Below, in pieces: positions 8,777 through 16,630 of a stretch of DNA of 64,000 nucleotides (the stretch's first letter is position 1; each line of letters opens with the position of its first letter). A model generated the notes under the pieces. That model made no database searches. It was not told the origin of the DNA and saw only the letters and a program-made list of their open reading frames with translations. The position numbers and the translations under genes are program-made. Origin of the DNA: SAR324 cluster bacterium (GTDB lineage: Bacteria > SAR324 > NAC60-12); assembly GCA_028281495.1 (NCBI GenBank), contig JANQJU010000033.1:186001-250000 (forward strand). The letters run 5' to 3'.

Positions 8777-11700
8777 ATGTCAAACTCTGTTCTTGTTCTT
8801 GAAGAAAGTGATGCCGTCCAAGGCTTGATCGCCTCAGCATTGGAAGAGAGCGATGTAGCCGTTTACCATGAACACCAACCGGACCACTTTCTCACCACAG
8901 CCCAACAGCTCCAACCCGACCTGATTTTTATCAGCAATTCCGACCACAAACAAGAGTACGCCGTTTGCCAGCAGTTGCACCAAGATACCAAACTCGGAAA
9001 CACCCCACTGATTTTGTTAGCCAATGCTCGTGACCAACTGAATAATGAAATTCTTACCAACTTGGGCATTAAGGGACATCTCCGCAAACCCTTTGAAGCA
9101 GCCAGTCTGCAAGAACAGATTCGTCAATTCTTGCCCTCTGCCTTTCTTACTACTGCTGCCGAAGCTTATGAACAGGCCCAAGAATACGATTCCGATGACC
9201 TCGATTCCGAACTTCAGATTTCTGTAATTGATGAAGATGTGGTCGAAATGCTCCATGCCGATCCTACGTCCCCCAATGTTGCGGAAGAAGATGTTCCCGA
9301 AGTGGATTTTTCAGATGATATCGACATTGAAGACGACCCCCTGACGCCAGAAGAAAGTGAAAGCTACGATGGGCTTCCCGAAGTAACCCCTCTGGAATTA
9401 GATGAATCGGATTCTCTCGATATGGAAGGTCTCGAACCTCCATCGAGTTTGGAAGCGTCCTCCGAGCTAACCGATGCTGCCGATTCGGATGCTATAGAAA
9501 GCTTCGAAGACGGCGCTACAGACAATCTCGAAATAGAAGACATCGAAGATGGAGACGAGCCAATTGAGATGGCCATGCTTGAAGATGATGATGGAGACGA
9601 GCCAATTGAGATGGCCATGCTTGAAGAAGAAGATGGAGATATTCTTGAGTTCGAAGAAGATGGAGACGTGCTCGAATTGGAAGAAGATGGAGACGTGCTC
9701 GAACTCGACGGAGAAGGAGATGTACTCGAACTGGAAGAGACAGACCAAGATACTGGAGAAGCCCCTGAACCCCTGCTATCGCTTTCTGTGATTTCCGAAG
9801 ATATGGATTCCATCGATACCTCTGAATTTGAAGAGCTAGATCTTTCTGAAGAGGACAGCACTCTTGAGGACAGTGCTGCCGAAGAAGAACTCGGCCTATC
9901 TTCGGCGAAATCTCCCGATGACGGAATGCCGTTGACAGATCCGGAGGACGAGGACGAGGACGAGGAACTCCTCTCGCTCTACGAAGATGAAGAAGAAGGA
10001 GTTCAAGATGAGGATGCCGTTGAAGAGGAGGTTGAAGAGGAACTATTAGCCTTGGATGAAGACGAGGAAGAAGAACTGCTCTCCTTGGATGACGAAGAAG
10101 ACGAGGAAGAGGCCCTATTAGCTTTAGAAGAAGAATCAGAGTCCGACATCATATCAGAAGACGAAATAGACGCAGCTCATGAACAAGATCAAATTCTGCT
10201 TTCTGATGGAGAAAACGACGATTCACATTCTCTTGATGAGGGAGATCAACTGCTTCTCGATGATGAAACAGAAATCGACGATGAAGAAAACGAGGGCCTT
10301 GCCTTAGATGACGACGAAGCGGCTGTTTTGTTAGCAGATGAAGAAGACGAGTTCTCACTTGAGGAAGAAGCTGGCCTCGAAGCAGACACCATTGAAACCG
10401 AAGCCGAAGGCATCACAAAGGAAACCTCTCCTCTGGATCAATTGAAAGAATCCGGCTTGGAAGATCAACTAGTATTGGAACAAGCCTCGGACCTAGACCT
10501 TCTTGATGAGGAAGAAAGTGATGAAGATATAGTACTCGCTATCGAAGAAGAGGAAGAGGAAGAGGAAGAAGAAATCGTACTCGCTATCGAAGAAGAGGAA
10601 GAGGAAGAGGATATTGAGGAGCTAGAAGTCTCTTTAATAGAATCGGAATTTGATGAGGAGGAGAGTGTAGCACCTTTGCCCGATACCGAACCTTTAGAAG
10701 CGCCAGACACATTCTTGGCAGAAGAAAGCGATGAGGAGGAGCTGGAAGAATTGGAAGTCATTCTTATCGATGAGGACATTTCAGAAGAAACTGCCGCTCC
10801 AGCCTTAGCTGCACAGGAACCTCCTGTTCCTGCTCTAAGTGCCACCGAAGATAAGCTAGATATTCTGCTCACTGACGACAAAGGAACCAACGAAGACCCC
10901 TTAGACATATTACTTACCGATGAAGATAGCCCAGCCTTGGCATCCGTCGCAGAAAACGTGGAATCCACTGTCTCAACAGACACAGAGATATCCGATAATA
11001 CGGCAACTGGGACCTTAACGTTCGAAGTCGAGGCTTCAGATGATTTAGATGAAGAACTTGGCTTCGATATTTTCAGCGAGGATTCAAATGAAGAGTTCGC
11101 TTTCGAAATGGGAGAAGCCACAGAAGAAACCTCCGCAGAAACGGATTATGAAGAACCGGCTCCTCAAGAATTGCGCCCTGGCCTAGATGACATAGATTTA
11201 TATTACAACGATTTTGAAGAAGAAGTGAATCTCGACGAATACGACCTGGAAACCGAGCAAGATTTAAGAAAAGGTCTGATCGATATTCAATTGCATTCCA
11301 ATGATTTCGATCCAGATCTGCCAGATGTTATTGCTACCCCAACGGAAGAAGGTGAGTTGTTAGAACCATCTTTGGATTCTTCCTCAGATCGTTTTCTCGA
11401 ATCCGATACCCAGGTTTTGGAATTGCAGGCATCGGATCAGAAGTCCTCTATGGACTCCCCCGCAGACCAAGTCATATTAACTGACCAAGGTGTCATTGGT
11501 AGTGATCTGCTCATCGAAAAGGAAGAAGAGCCAGTTATTGAAGCCGAACTACCCACCTTGGAAGAAAGTGAAGAGGCTTTTCCGGAAGAACCTGAAGAAG
11601 GCGAAGATCTTATATTAGAAGAATCCGAAGAAATTGAGGAGGATATCTTATTAGAGGAGCCAGCAGCTGAAGAAGCGTTGGTCGAAACCCCAACAACAAT

Positions 11701-13225
11701 AGAAGCAGTCACCCATTCAGATGTCTTTGAGCAAGACTTGAACTTAGAAGAAGCAGAAGACACCGAACTTACCTTGGAAGATTCGGATGAGAGTGAAGGA
11801 GGTTTCATTTCTCCAGAAGAGTCCGTGACAGAATTATCGTTTGATGCTGAAATCACTGAGGAGAACGAAATACTGCCTGCTAGTGAGGCCCCAGAAACTG
11901 CACTATTTGAAGAAGATATTGCTGAAGAGGACGAAACCATTTCCGAACTAGATTTGGATACAGAAATCACCGAGGATGTGGAAAACGAGGAAGATCTTCT
12001 TCTAGAGGAGGCAGCCACCGAACCGGCTCTTGAAATTGAATCCACGGAAGACATCGCCGTGCTTCCAGAAGAGGAATTCTCCGCCCCTGAAGACCAAGAC
12101 GAAGATGAGGCCATTGCTGAATTGGAGTTCAATACTGAGATCACCGAAGACGAGGACGAGGAAGAACTCGTTTTTGAAGTCGAAGAAGATGAAGAGGAAG
12201 AATTAGTACTGGAGATTGAAGAAGACGAGGAAGATGATGTGAGTGAGGAACTCACTCTGGAAGCTGCACCTGACGTAGTGGAAGAGGCTGTTGCTGAAGA
12301 AACGATTGAAGAAGAGGTCTTAGAACTTGATATGAGCATTTCGGATGAAACCGAAGCGGAAATTCCAAATGACACGCTCACTGACGAATCCATCAGTGAG
12401 ATGGAACAAGAGGCGCTTTCAGAACTGAATGAGTTAGACCAAGAAATGACTAACTTGGAAATGAAAGACTATGACCTTCGGATGGAAGAATTGGATACAT
12501 CTCATGCCGAGGAGCCGGAACCAGAAGTTGCCGAAACTGATGCTGCAATGATGGCAGAGGAACCTGAAGCTGCCGAGATTGATACCGCAATGATGGTTGA
12601 AGAACCTGAAGCCGTCGAGATTGATACCGCAATGATGGTTGAAGAACCCGAAGCCAATGAAATTCCTGAAGAACTCGTGATGGTTGAGGAAATAGAAGCC
12701 CACGAACTGATTGAGGAACCCGTAATGGTTGAGACTGTCGAGGAACCAGAGATGGTCATGATGGCAGAAGACGATGACATTGATGTCGTCGGCGGTGATG
12801 AAACTTTGGCCGATGTGGCTTCATTCCATGACGAGTTGGACGAACAGGAAGAGCCCCAACCGTTTACTTTAGAAGAATTACCACCAACTGACTCCATGGA
12901 GGAGTCAGAAACTCTATTAGACACCTCTACGGAAGGAGAAGATATGGGAACCATGCCTCCCGCAGCCCCACTGGGACCAAGTACTCCGGCCCCCTTTGAG
13001 GCCTCATTGCAATTGATGGATGAAGAGTTTTCAGTTCCTGAAAATAATAAATTCATTCTACAAATGGCTTCCAAAACGATGAGTACTGCCACCGACGACT
13101 TATCCAATCAACTCGGAAAGGTGCTTGAAGAAATGATCAGCACCTCAGTACAGAAGTCCATACAAGCTGTGATGCCGGATCTGGTCGATGCCATTGTCCA
13201 ACAGATCAAGGATCAGTCGTCCTAA
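8777..13225 (+). CDS. Giant acidic pseudo-receiver protein
   Basis: A protein of about 1482 residues. The start at 8777 is preferred over the upstream in-frame ATG at 8696 because GGAGGG lies nine bases before it and a -10 element sits just before 8696. Residues about 4-118 fold like a CheY receiver, but the acidic pocket reads LEESD and the phosphoacceptor site reads LIFISNSD, so the aspartate is missing; the late K is kept (LRKPF). About 1250 residues of Glu/Asp-rich, low-complexity sequence follow. The protein ends in an amphipathic helical tail containing VMPDLVDAIVQQIKDQ. This layout (receiver, acidic linker, C-terminal helix with a central Pro) occurs in deltaproteobacterial regulators, some linked to motility or polarity; that parallel is from memory. 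The role is unknown; a scaffold is plausible. Confidence 0.8.
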   Translation: MSNSVLVLEESDAVQGLIASALEESDVAVYHEHQPDHFLTTAQQLQPDLIFISNSDHKQEYAVCQQLHQDTKLGNTPLILLANARDQLNNEILTNLGIKGHLRKPFEAASLQEQIRQFLPSAFLTTAAEAYEQAQEYDSDDLDSELQISVIDEDVVEMLHADPTSPNVAEEDVPEVDFSDDIDIEDDPLTPEESESYDGLPEVTPLELDESDSLDMEGLEPPSSLEASSELTDAADSDAIESFEDGATDNLEIEDIEDGDEPIEMAMLEDDDGDEPIEMAMLEEEDGDILEFEEDGDVLELEEDGDVLELDGEGDVLELEETDQDTGEAPEPLLSLSVISEDMDSIDTSEFEELDLSEEDSTLEDSAAEEELGLSSAKSPDDGMPLTDPEDEDEDEELLSLYEDEEEGVQDEDAVEEEVEEELLALDEDEEEELLSLDDEEDEEEALLALEEESESDIISEDEIDAAHEQDQILLSDGENDDSHSLDEGDQLLLDDETEIDDEENEGLALDDDEAAVLLADEEDEFSLEEEAGLEADTIETEAEGITKETSPLDQLKESGLEDQLVLEQASDLDLLDEEESDEDIVLAIEEEEEEEEEEIVLAIEEEEEEEDIEELEVSLIESEFDEEESVAPLPDTEPLEAPDTFLAEESDEEELEELEVILIDEDISEETAAPALAAQEPPVPALSATEDKLDILLTDDKGTNEDPLDILLTDEDSPALASVAENVESTVSTDTEISDNTATGTLTFEVEASDDLDEELGFDIFSEDSNEEFAFEMGEATEETSAETDYEEPAPQELRPGLDDIDLYYNDFEEEVNLDEYDLETEQDLRKGLIDIQLHSNDFDPDLPDVIATPTEEGELLEPSLDSSSDRFLESDTQVLELQASDQKSSMDSPADQVILTDQGVIGSDLLIEKEEEPVIEAELPTLEESEEAFPEEPEEGEDLILEESEEIEEDILLEEPAAEEALVETPTTIEAVTHSDVFEQDLNLEEAEDTELTLEDSDESEGGFISPEESVTELSFDAEITEENEILPASEAPETALFEEDIAEEDETISELDLDTEITEDVENEEDLLLEEAATEPALEIESTEDIAVLPEEEFSAPEDQDEDEAIAELEFNTEITEDEDEEELVFEVEEDEEEELVLEIEEDEEDDVSEELTLEAAPDVVEEAVAEETIEEEVLELDMSISDETEAEIPNDTLTDESISEMEQEALSELNELDQEMTNLEMKDYDLRMEELDTSHAEEPEPEVAETDAAMMAEEPEAAEIDTAMMVEEPEAVEIDTAMMVEEPEANEIPEELVMVEEIEAHELIEEPVMVETVEEPEMVMMAEDDDIDVVGGDETLADVASFHDELDEQEEPQPFTLEELPPTDSMEESETLLDTSTEGEDMGTMPPAAPLGPSTPAPFEASLQLMDEEFSVPENNKFILQMASKTMSTATDDLSNQLGKVLEEMISTSVQKSIQAVMPDLVDAIVQQIKDQSS
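9548..9740 (+). repeat. Acidic tandem repeats in the pseudo-receiver protein
   Basis: Two nearly identical 42-nt units encode DGDEPIEMAMLE plus two acidic residues. About four shorter units follow, mostly 27 nt, encoding DGD(V/I)LE(L/F)EE-like blocks. The near identity at the DNA level points to recent slippage or unequal recombination within the gene. Confidence 0.85.
11171..11308 (+). other. Duplicated 15-residue motif inside the acidic linker
   Basis: LRPGLDDIDLYYNDF (11171-11215) and LRKGLIDIQLHSNDF (11264-11308) share the pattern L-R-x-G-L-x-D-I-x-L-x-x-N-D-F. They lie 31 codons apart in sequence that is otherwise mostly Glu and Asp. The conserved hydrophobic and basic positions suggest a short binding motif for a partner protein. 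This is an inference from repetition only. Confidence 0.6.
12545..12670 (+). repeat. Three 42-nt repeats encoding an Ala-Met-Met acidic unit
   Basis: Three tandem 42-nt units begin at 12545, 12587 and 12629, encoding AMM(A/V)EEPEA-x-EI(D/P)-type blocks. Differences between copies are few and partly synonymous. They lie near the C-terminal end of the acidic linker. Confidence 0.8.
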
Positions 13226-13300
13226 CCCCAATACTCCTATATCTGTGCTATTGCTTCAGGGGGTTCGGGGATTTGACAACCTTTTTCGTAGGAGGGTCTT

Positions 13301-14110
13301 ATGTCTCATCCAATTGTTCGTCAACCTGCTGTGGCCGCCGCTTTTTACCCAGGCGACGCGCTATTGTTACGTTCTCAAGTTCAAGATTTTTTGAACGCCG
13401 CCCCTCCTCTCAAAACGGGTTTCCCGAAAGCGATCATTGCACCACATGCGGGTTATATCTATTCTGGTGCTGTGGCAGCGTCGGCATACAAAGCACTGAT
13501 TCCTGCAAAAGGCCGGATCTCTCGTGTGGTTTTGTTAGGGCCAGCCCATCGGTCCATGGTCTTTGGGTTAGCAATTTCTGCGGCTACCCATTTTGCAACG
13601 CCCTTGGGAAATGTCCCAGTTGAACGCGACACCCTAGACCAACTCGTTCGAGACTTTGACTATGTAAAGGAAAAAGAAGAGGCCCATGCTTTGGAACACA
13701 GCCTCGAAGTCCATTTGCCGTTTCTCCAAGAAACTTTAGGGCAATTTAAATTGATCCCGCTTGTGGTAGGGAAAGCGGAAAAGCAAGAGGTAGGACAAGT
13801 TTTAGAAGCAGTTTGGGGTGGATCAGAAACCCTCATTGTCATTAGCACTGATCTCAGCCACTATCATGATTACGCCACCGCCCAACAGAAAGATCGAAAA
13901 ACAGCGGAGGCTATTGAAAATTTCGATACTGAAGCCCTTGATTACGAAAGTGCTTGTGGTCGCAATCCCGTCAAAGGCCTATTGTCAATTGCCACTCAGC
14001 ATCAGCTTACAATCCAACGAGTCGATTTACGAAATTCCGGTGATACGGCAGGCAGTAAAGACCGAGTTGTTGGCTATGGTTCCTGGCTTCTCACCCCAAT
14101 GTCGGCATGA
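13301..14110 (+). CDS. amrB: MEMO-family protein (AmmeMemoRadiSam system protein B)
   Basis: A 269-residue cytosolic protein of the MEMO1 family, related in fold to LigB-type non-haem dioxygenases. Family motifs run along the length: AAAFYPGD near the N terminus, APHAGYIYSG, LLGPAHR, EHSLEVHLPFLQ and STDLSHYH, which hold the conserved His/Asp/Cys-type site. In bacteria the protein is usually associated with an AMMECR1-domain protein and a radical SAM enzyme; neither lies in this window, and the exact reaction is not established. GGAGGG lies five bases before the ATG. Its stop overlaps the start of the next gene (ATGA), a Cache-HAMP-SpoIIE phosphatase, which implies translational coupling of two proteins not normally linked. 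Confidence 0.9.
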   Translation: MSHPIVRQPAVAAAFYPGDALLLRSQVQDFLNAAPPLKTGFPKAIIAPHAGYIYSGAVAASAYKALIPAKGRISRVVLLGPAHRSMVFGLAISAATHFATPLGNVPVERDTLDQLVRDFDYVKEKEEAHALEHSLEVHLPFLQETLGQFKLIPLVVGKAEKQEVGQVLEAVWGGSETLIVISTDLSHYHDYATAQQKDRKTAEAIENFDTEALDYESACGRNPVKGLLSIATQHQLTIQRVDLRNSGDTAGSKDRVVGYGSWLLTPMSA

Positions 14111-16137
14111 ATCGATACAGCCGTTTTCTTAGCATCCGAACCAAAGTTTTAGGCACTACGCTGTTTATCGGATTAGCTTCCATTGTTGTGACCAATTGGC
14201 AAGCCTACCTCATTGCCAAAAGCTCTATGCAAATCACGGCATTCGAACGCATGACAGCCGTACGAGAGGCTAAAAGTGAAGTCATCAAGTCCTACATTCA
14301 GCAAACCAAAACTTTAGTTCTTAGCCTTTCAAAAGATCAATGGGTGTTGGATGCCATGCAAGACTTCCATGACACTCCAGAAAGTGACCACGCACCACTT
14401 CAAACCTCCTACCATCCGTTGTTTCAAGAATATTTGGATCTATATGAATTTGCCAACATTCTCCTCGTCGACGTGAAATCAGGAAAAGTTGTTTATGCTG
14501 TGGATCAAGCTGAGATGTTTGACCAAGGGCTGTTGCAGCCACCGTGGGATCAAACGCAGTTGAGCAAAGTATTTAAAGCAGCACAACGGACCGTTTCCAA
14601 TCACTTCGTGCAAATGACCGACTTTGAGTCCTATTCTCTAGATGACGGACTCCCTACCGGCTTTATTGCGGCTCCTTTGTTTGCCAAAAGCGAGGAAAAA
14701 GTAGGGGTGTTGCTCGTTCAGCTAGAAATCGCGGACATCAATCGCGTGATGACCAGTGAATACAAATGGGAAAAGGAAGGGTTGGGTGAAAGCGGAGAGA
14801 CCTATTTGGTTGGCAGCGACTACTCCCTTCGTAATGATGCCAGGGGGTTCATCGAGTCTCCTGATGAATACCTGGAAGCTTTAGCCCAATTAGGAACTGA
14901 TCCCGCACTGATTCAAAAAATCGAGACACTTGAGACAACCATCTTACACCACGAGATTCATACACCTATGATTGAGGCTGCTTTGAATGGGAATGCACAG
15001 ACCGAAGTCAATACGAATTTTCAAGGCATCACCGTACTGAGTTCTTATAAACCTTTAAATCTGGAAGATGTGAATTGGGTGATTGTTGCAGAAATCCATG
15101 CAGATGAAGTGTTTGCCCCCATTGACCAAGTACGAAATCGTATTGTGATTCTCACCACCTTTCTCACTTTTCTAATCATCATGCTTTCGGTTTCCATTGC
15201 GCAAAGCCTGCTCAAACCCGTACTATTGCTGATGGCTGGAACCGATCAATTGAAATCCGGGGATCTTTCCACACAGGTGCCGGTGGTTTCTAAAGATGAA
15301 ATTGGCTTGCTTGCCCGCTCTTTTAACGAAATGGCAGTGAATTTGCGGGAGGCTCATGAAAAAATTGCTTCTCAAGCGGAAACACTTCGACAACAAAACG
15401 AGAAAATTCGAGCGGAATTGGAATTGGCTGCCGATTTTCAAATGGCTCTGTTGCCCAAGCTTCCCGATTTGGATTTTGTGAAGATTGAATCCATGTACTT
15501 ACCCCACTTCATGGTTTCCGGGGATATTTACGATTTAGCACTCACCCCCAGCGGAGCGGTTCGCTGTTTTTTAGGGGATGCTACCGGACATGGAGTCTCT
15601 GCGGCCTTGATGACGATGATGGCTCGCATTGGAATCGATAGCTTGCCTTCAAAAGCCTCAACGCTAGCCTTCACACAGCAATTGAACCAAATCTTAGCCA
15701 AACATTTCCGGGAACACTCTCTCACTTCGATTTGCTTGAGTATCACCCCCAATGGTCAACTGTCTGCCACTCATGCAGGACACCCACCTCTCGTAATTCT
15801 GCCTGCCAATTCAGAACAACCCATCCACCTCCAAAAAGGAGGATTCGCTTTGGGGATGTCAGAAGAAGAGATCATTCCTTATGTGGAAGACTCCTATCCA
15901 TTGCAACCCCATGATAAAATCTTTATTTATACAGATGGAATTTTAGAATGGGAAAATCAACAGCATGAGCAATTTGGTTCAAAACGCTTGTTTGCGTTTT
16001 TGATGGAACACCGTCATTTGGAATTGCATGCAATCCTCGAAGCACTTTCCTTCCACTTGTGGGAGTTTTCCCAGGGGAAAGAGGGAGGCGATGATATCAC
16101 CATCATCGGGTTGCACTATACCGGTGCCCCGCTCTGA
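14107..16137 (+). CDS. Cache-HAMP-SpoIIE phosphatase receptor
   Basis: A 676-residue inner-membrane receptor. It has one membrane helix at about 12-34, a periplasmic Cache-type sensor at about 40-335, a second helix at about 340-365, HAMP at about 366-420 and a short coiled coil. The SpoIIE/PP2C domain lies at about 440-672 with SGDIYD, GDATGHG, YTDGILEW and GGDDITI. Cache domains typically bind small metabolites; the phosphatase would reset a phosphorylated STAS protein. The gene begins inside the stop codon of the MEMO gene and is followed after 29 bp by a STAS-domain gene, the expected type of substrate. The PP2C part resembles the receiver-linked phosphatase at 9-1574. The domain calls are firm and the pairing with the STAS protein is a good inference. 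Confidence 0.92.
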   Translation: MNRYSRFLSIRTKVLGTTLFIGLASIVVTNWQAYLIAKSSMQITAFERMTAVREAKSEVIKSYIQQTKTLVLSLSKDQWVLDAMQDFHDTPESDHAPLQTSYHPLFQEYLDLYEFANILLVDVKSGKVVYAVDQAEMFDQGLLQPPWDQTQLSKVFKAAQRTVSNHFVQMTDFESYSLDDGLPTGFIAAPLFAKSEEKVGVLLVQLEIADINRVMTSEYKWEKEGLGESGETYLVGSDYSLRNDARGFIESPDEYLEALAQLGTDPALIQKIETLETTILHHEIHTPMIEAALNGNAQTEVNTNFQGITVLSSYKPLNLEDVNWVIVAEIHADEVFAPIDQVRNRIVILTTFLTFLIIMLSVSIAQSLLKPVLLLMAGTDQLKSGDLSTQVPVVSKDEIGLLARSFNEMAVNLREAHEKIASQAETLRQQNEKIRAELELAADFQMALLPKLPDLDFVKIESMYLPHFMVSGDIYDLALTPSGAVRCFLGDATGHGVSAALMTMMARIGIDSLPSKASTLAFTQQLNQILAKHFREHSLTSICLSITPNGQLSATHAGHPPLVILPANSEQPIHLQKGGFALGMSEEEIIPYVEDSYPLQPHDKIFIYTDGILEWENQQHEQFGSKRLFAFLMEHRHLELHAILEALSFHLWEFSQGKEGGDDITIIGLHYTGAPL

Positions 16138-16166
16138 TTCGAGGAACGAACACTGGAGAGGAGATT

Positions 16167-16553
16167 ATGGCTGAAAAAAAAGTTTTTGAACGCAATGCAA
16201 TGCGTGTGGAATGTGAGCAGAAACAAAATGTGATTATTCTGGCAATCTTGGGCGAGTTGACGCTAGGAAATGCCAAAGATTTCCGCGAGTTGCTCAATCC
16301 ACTTTTTGAAGAATTCAAAGAATCCGGAGTGGTGAGGCACGTTTTGCTCGATTTCCAAGACGTACCTTTTATCGATTCCGCAGGAATTGGTATGTTGACC
16401 GGAAAATATGTGGGATTGAAAAAAAGTGGTAAACAATTGGCACTATGCAAAGTAAACGAAAAAATTCGAGCGAGTTTGGCTCATACCGACCTGTTTAAAG
16501 TGGTAACGGTTTACAACCAAAGACGAGACGCCTTGGTGGAACTGTTGGTCTAA
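16167..16553 (+). CDS. STAS-domain anti-sigma factor antagonist
   Basis: A 128-residue single-domain STAS protein. The segment LDFQDVPFIDSAGIG carries the conserved Ser71 that is the phosphorylation site in SpoIIAA/RsbV relatives; unphosphorylated protein would sequester an anti-sigma or other kinase partner. It directly follows the Cache-HAMP-SpoIIE phosphatase gene, which is the natural candidate for its dephosphorylation. GGAGAGGAG precedes the ATG. No HATPase-type anti-sigma kinase (RsbW/SpoIIAB) is encoded in the window, so the partner must be elsewhere or the switch must act on another target, perhaps the GGDEF-EAL protein downstream. Confidence 0.9.
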   Translation: MAEKKVFERNAMRVECEQKQNVIILAILGELTLGNAKDFRELLNPLFEEFKESGVVRHVLLDFQDVPFIDSAGIGMLTGKYVGLKKSGKQLALCKVNEKIRASLAHTDLFKVVTVYNQRRDALVELLV

Positions 16554-16630
16554 TTTCCTTAATGCCGCTATCTCCCATTTCATCAGTAGGATCAGGCAGG
16601 GTTTCGAAACGGCTAAAATGACGAGAGTCT

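Noticed and set aside
9364..13107. Long Ser-rich open frames on the minus strand (e.g. 9364-9861, 10465-11121, 11437-12393, 12502-13107)
   Set aside because: They are the antisense of GAA/GAG/GAT codons in the acidic gene, which read as Ser-rich without stops; no ribosome sites or domain patterns.
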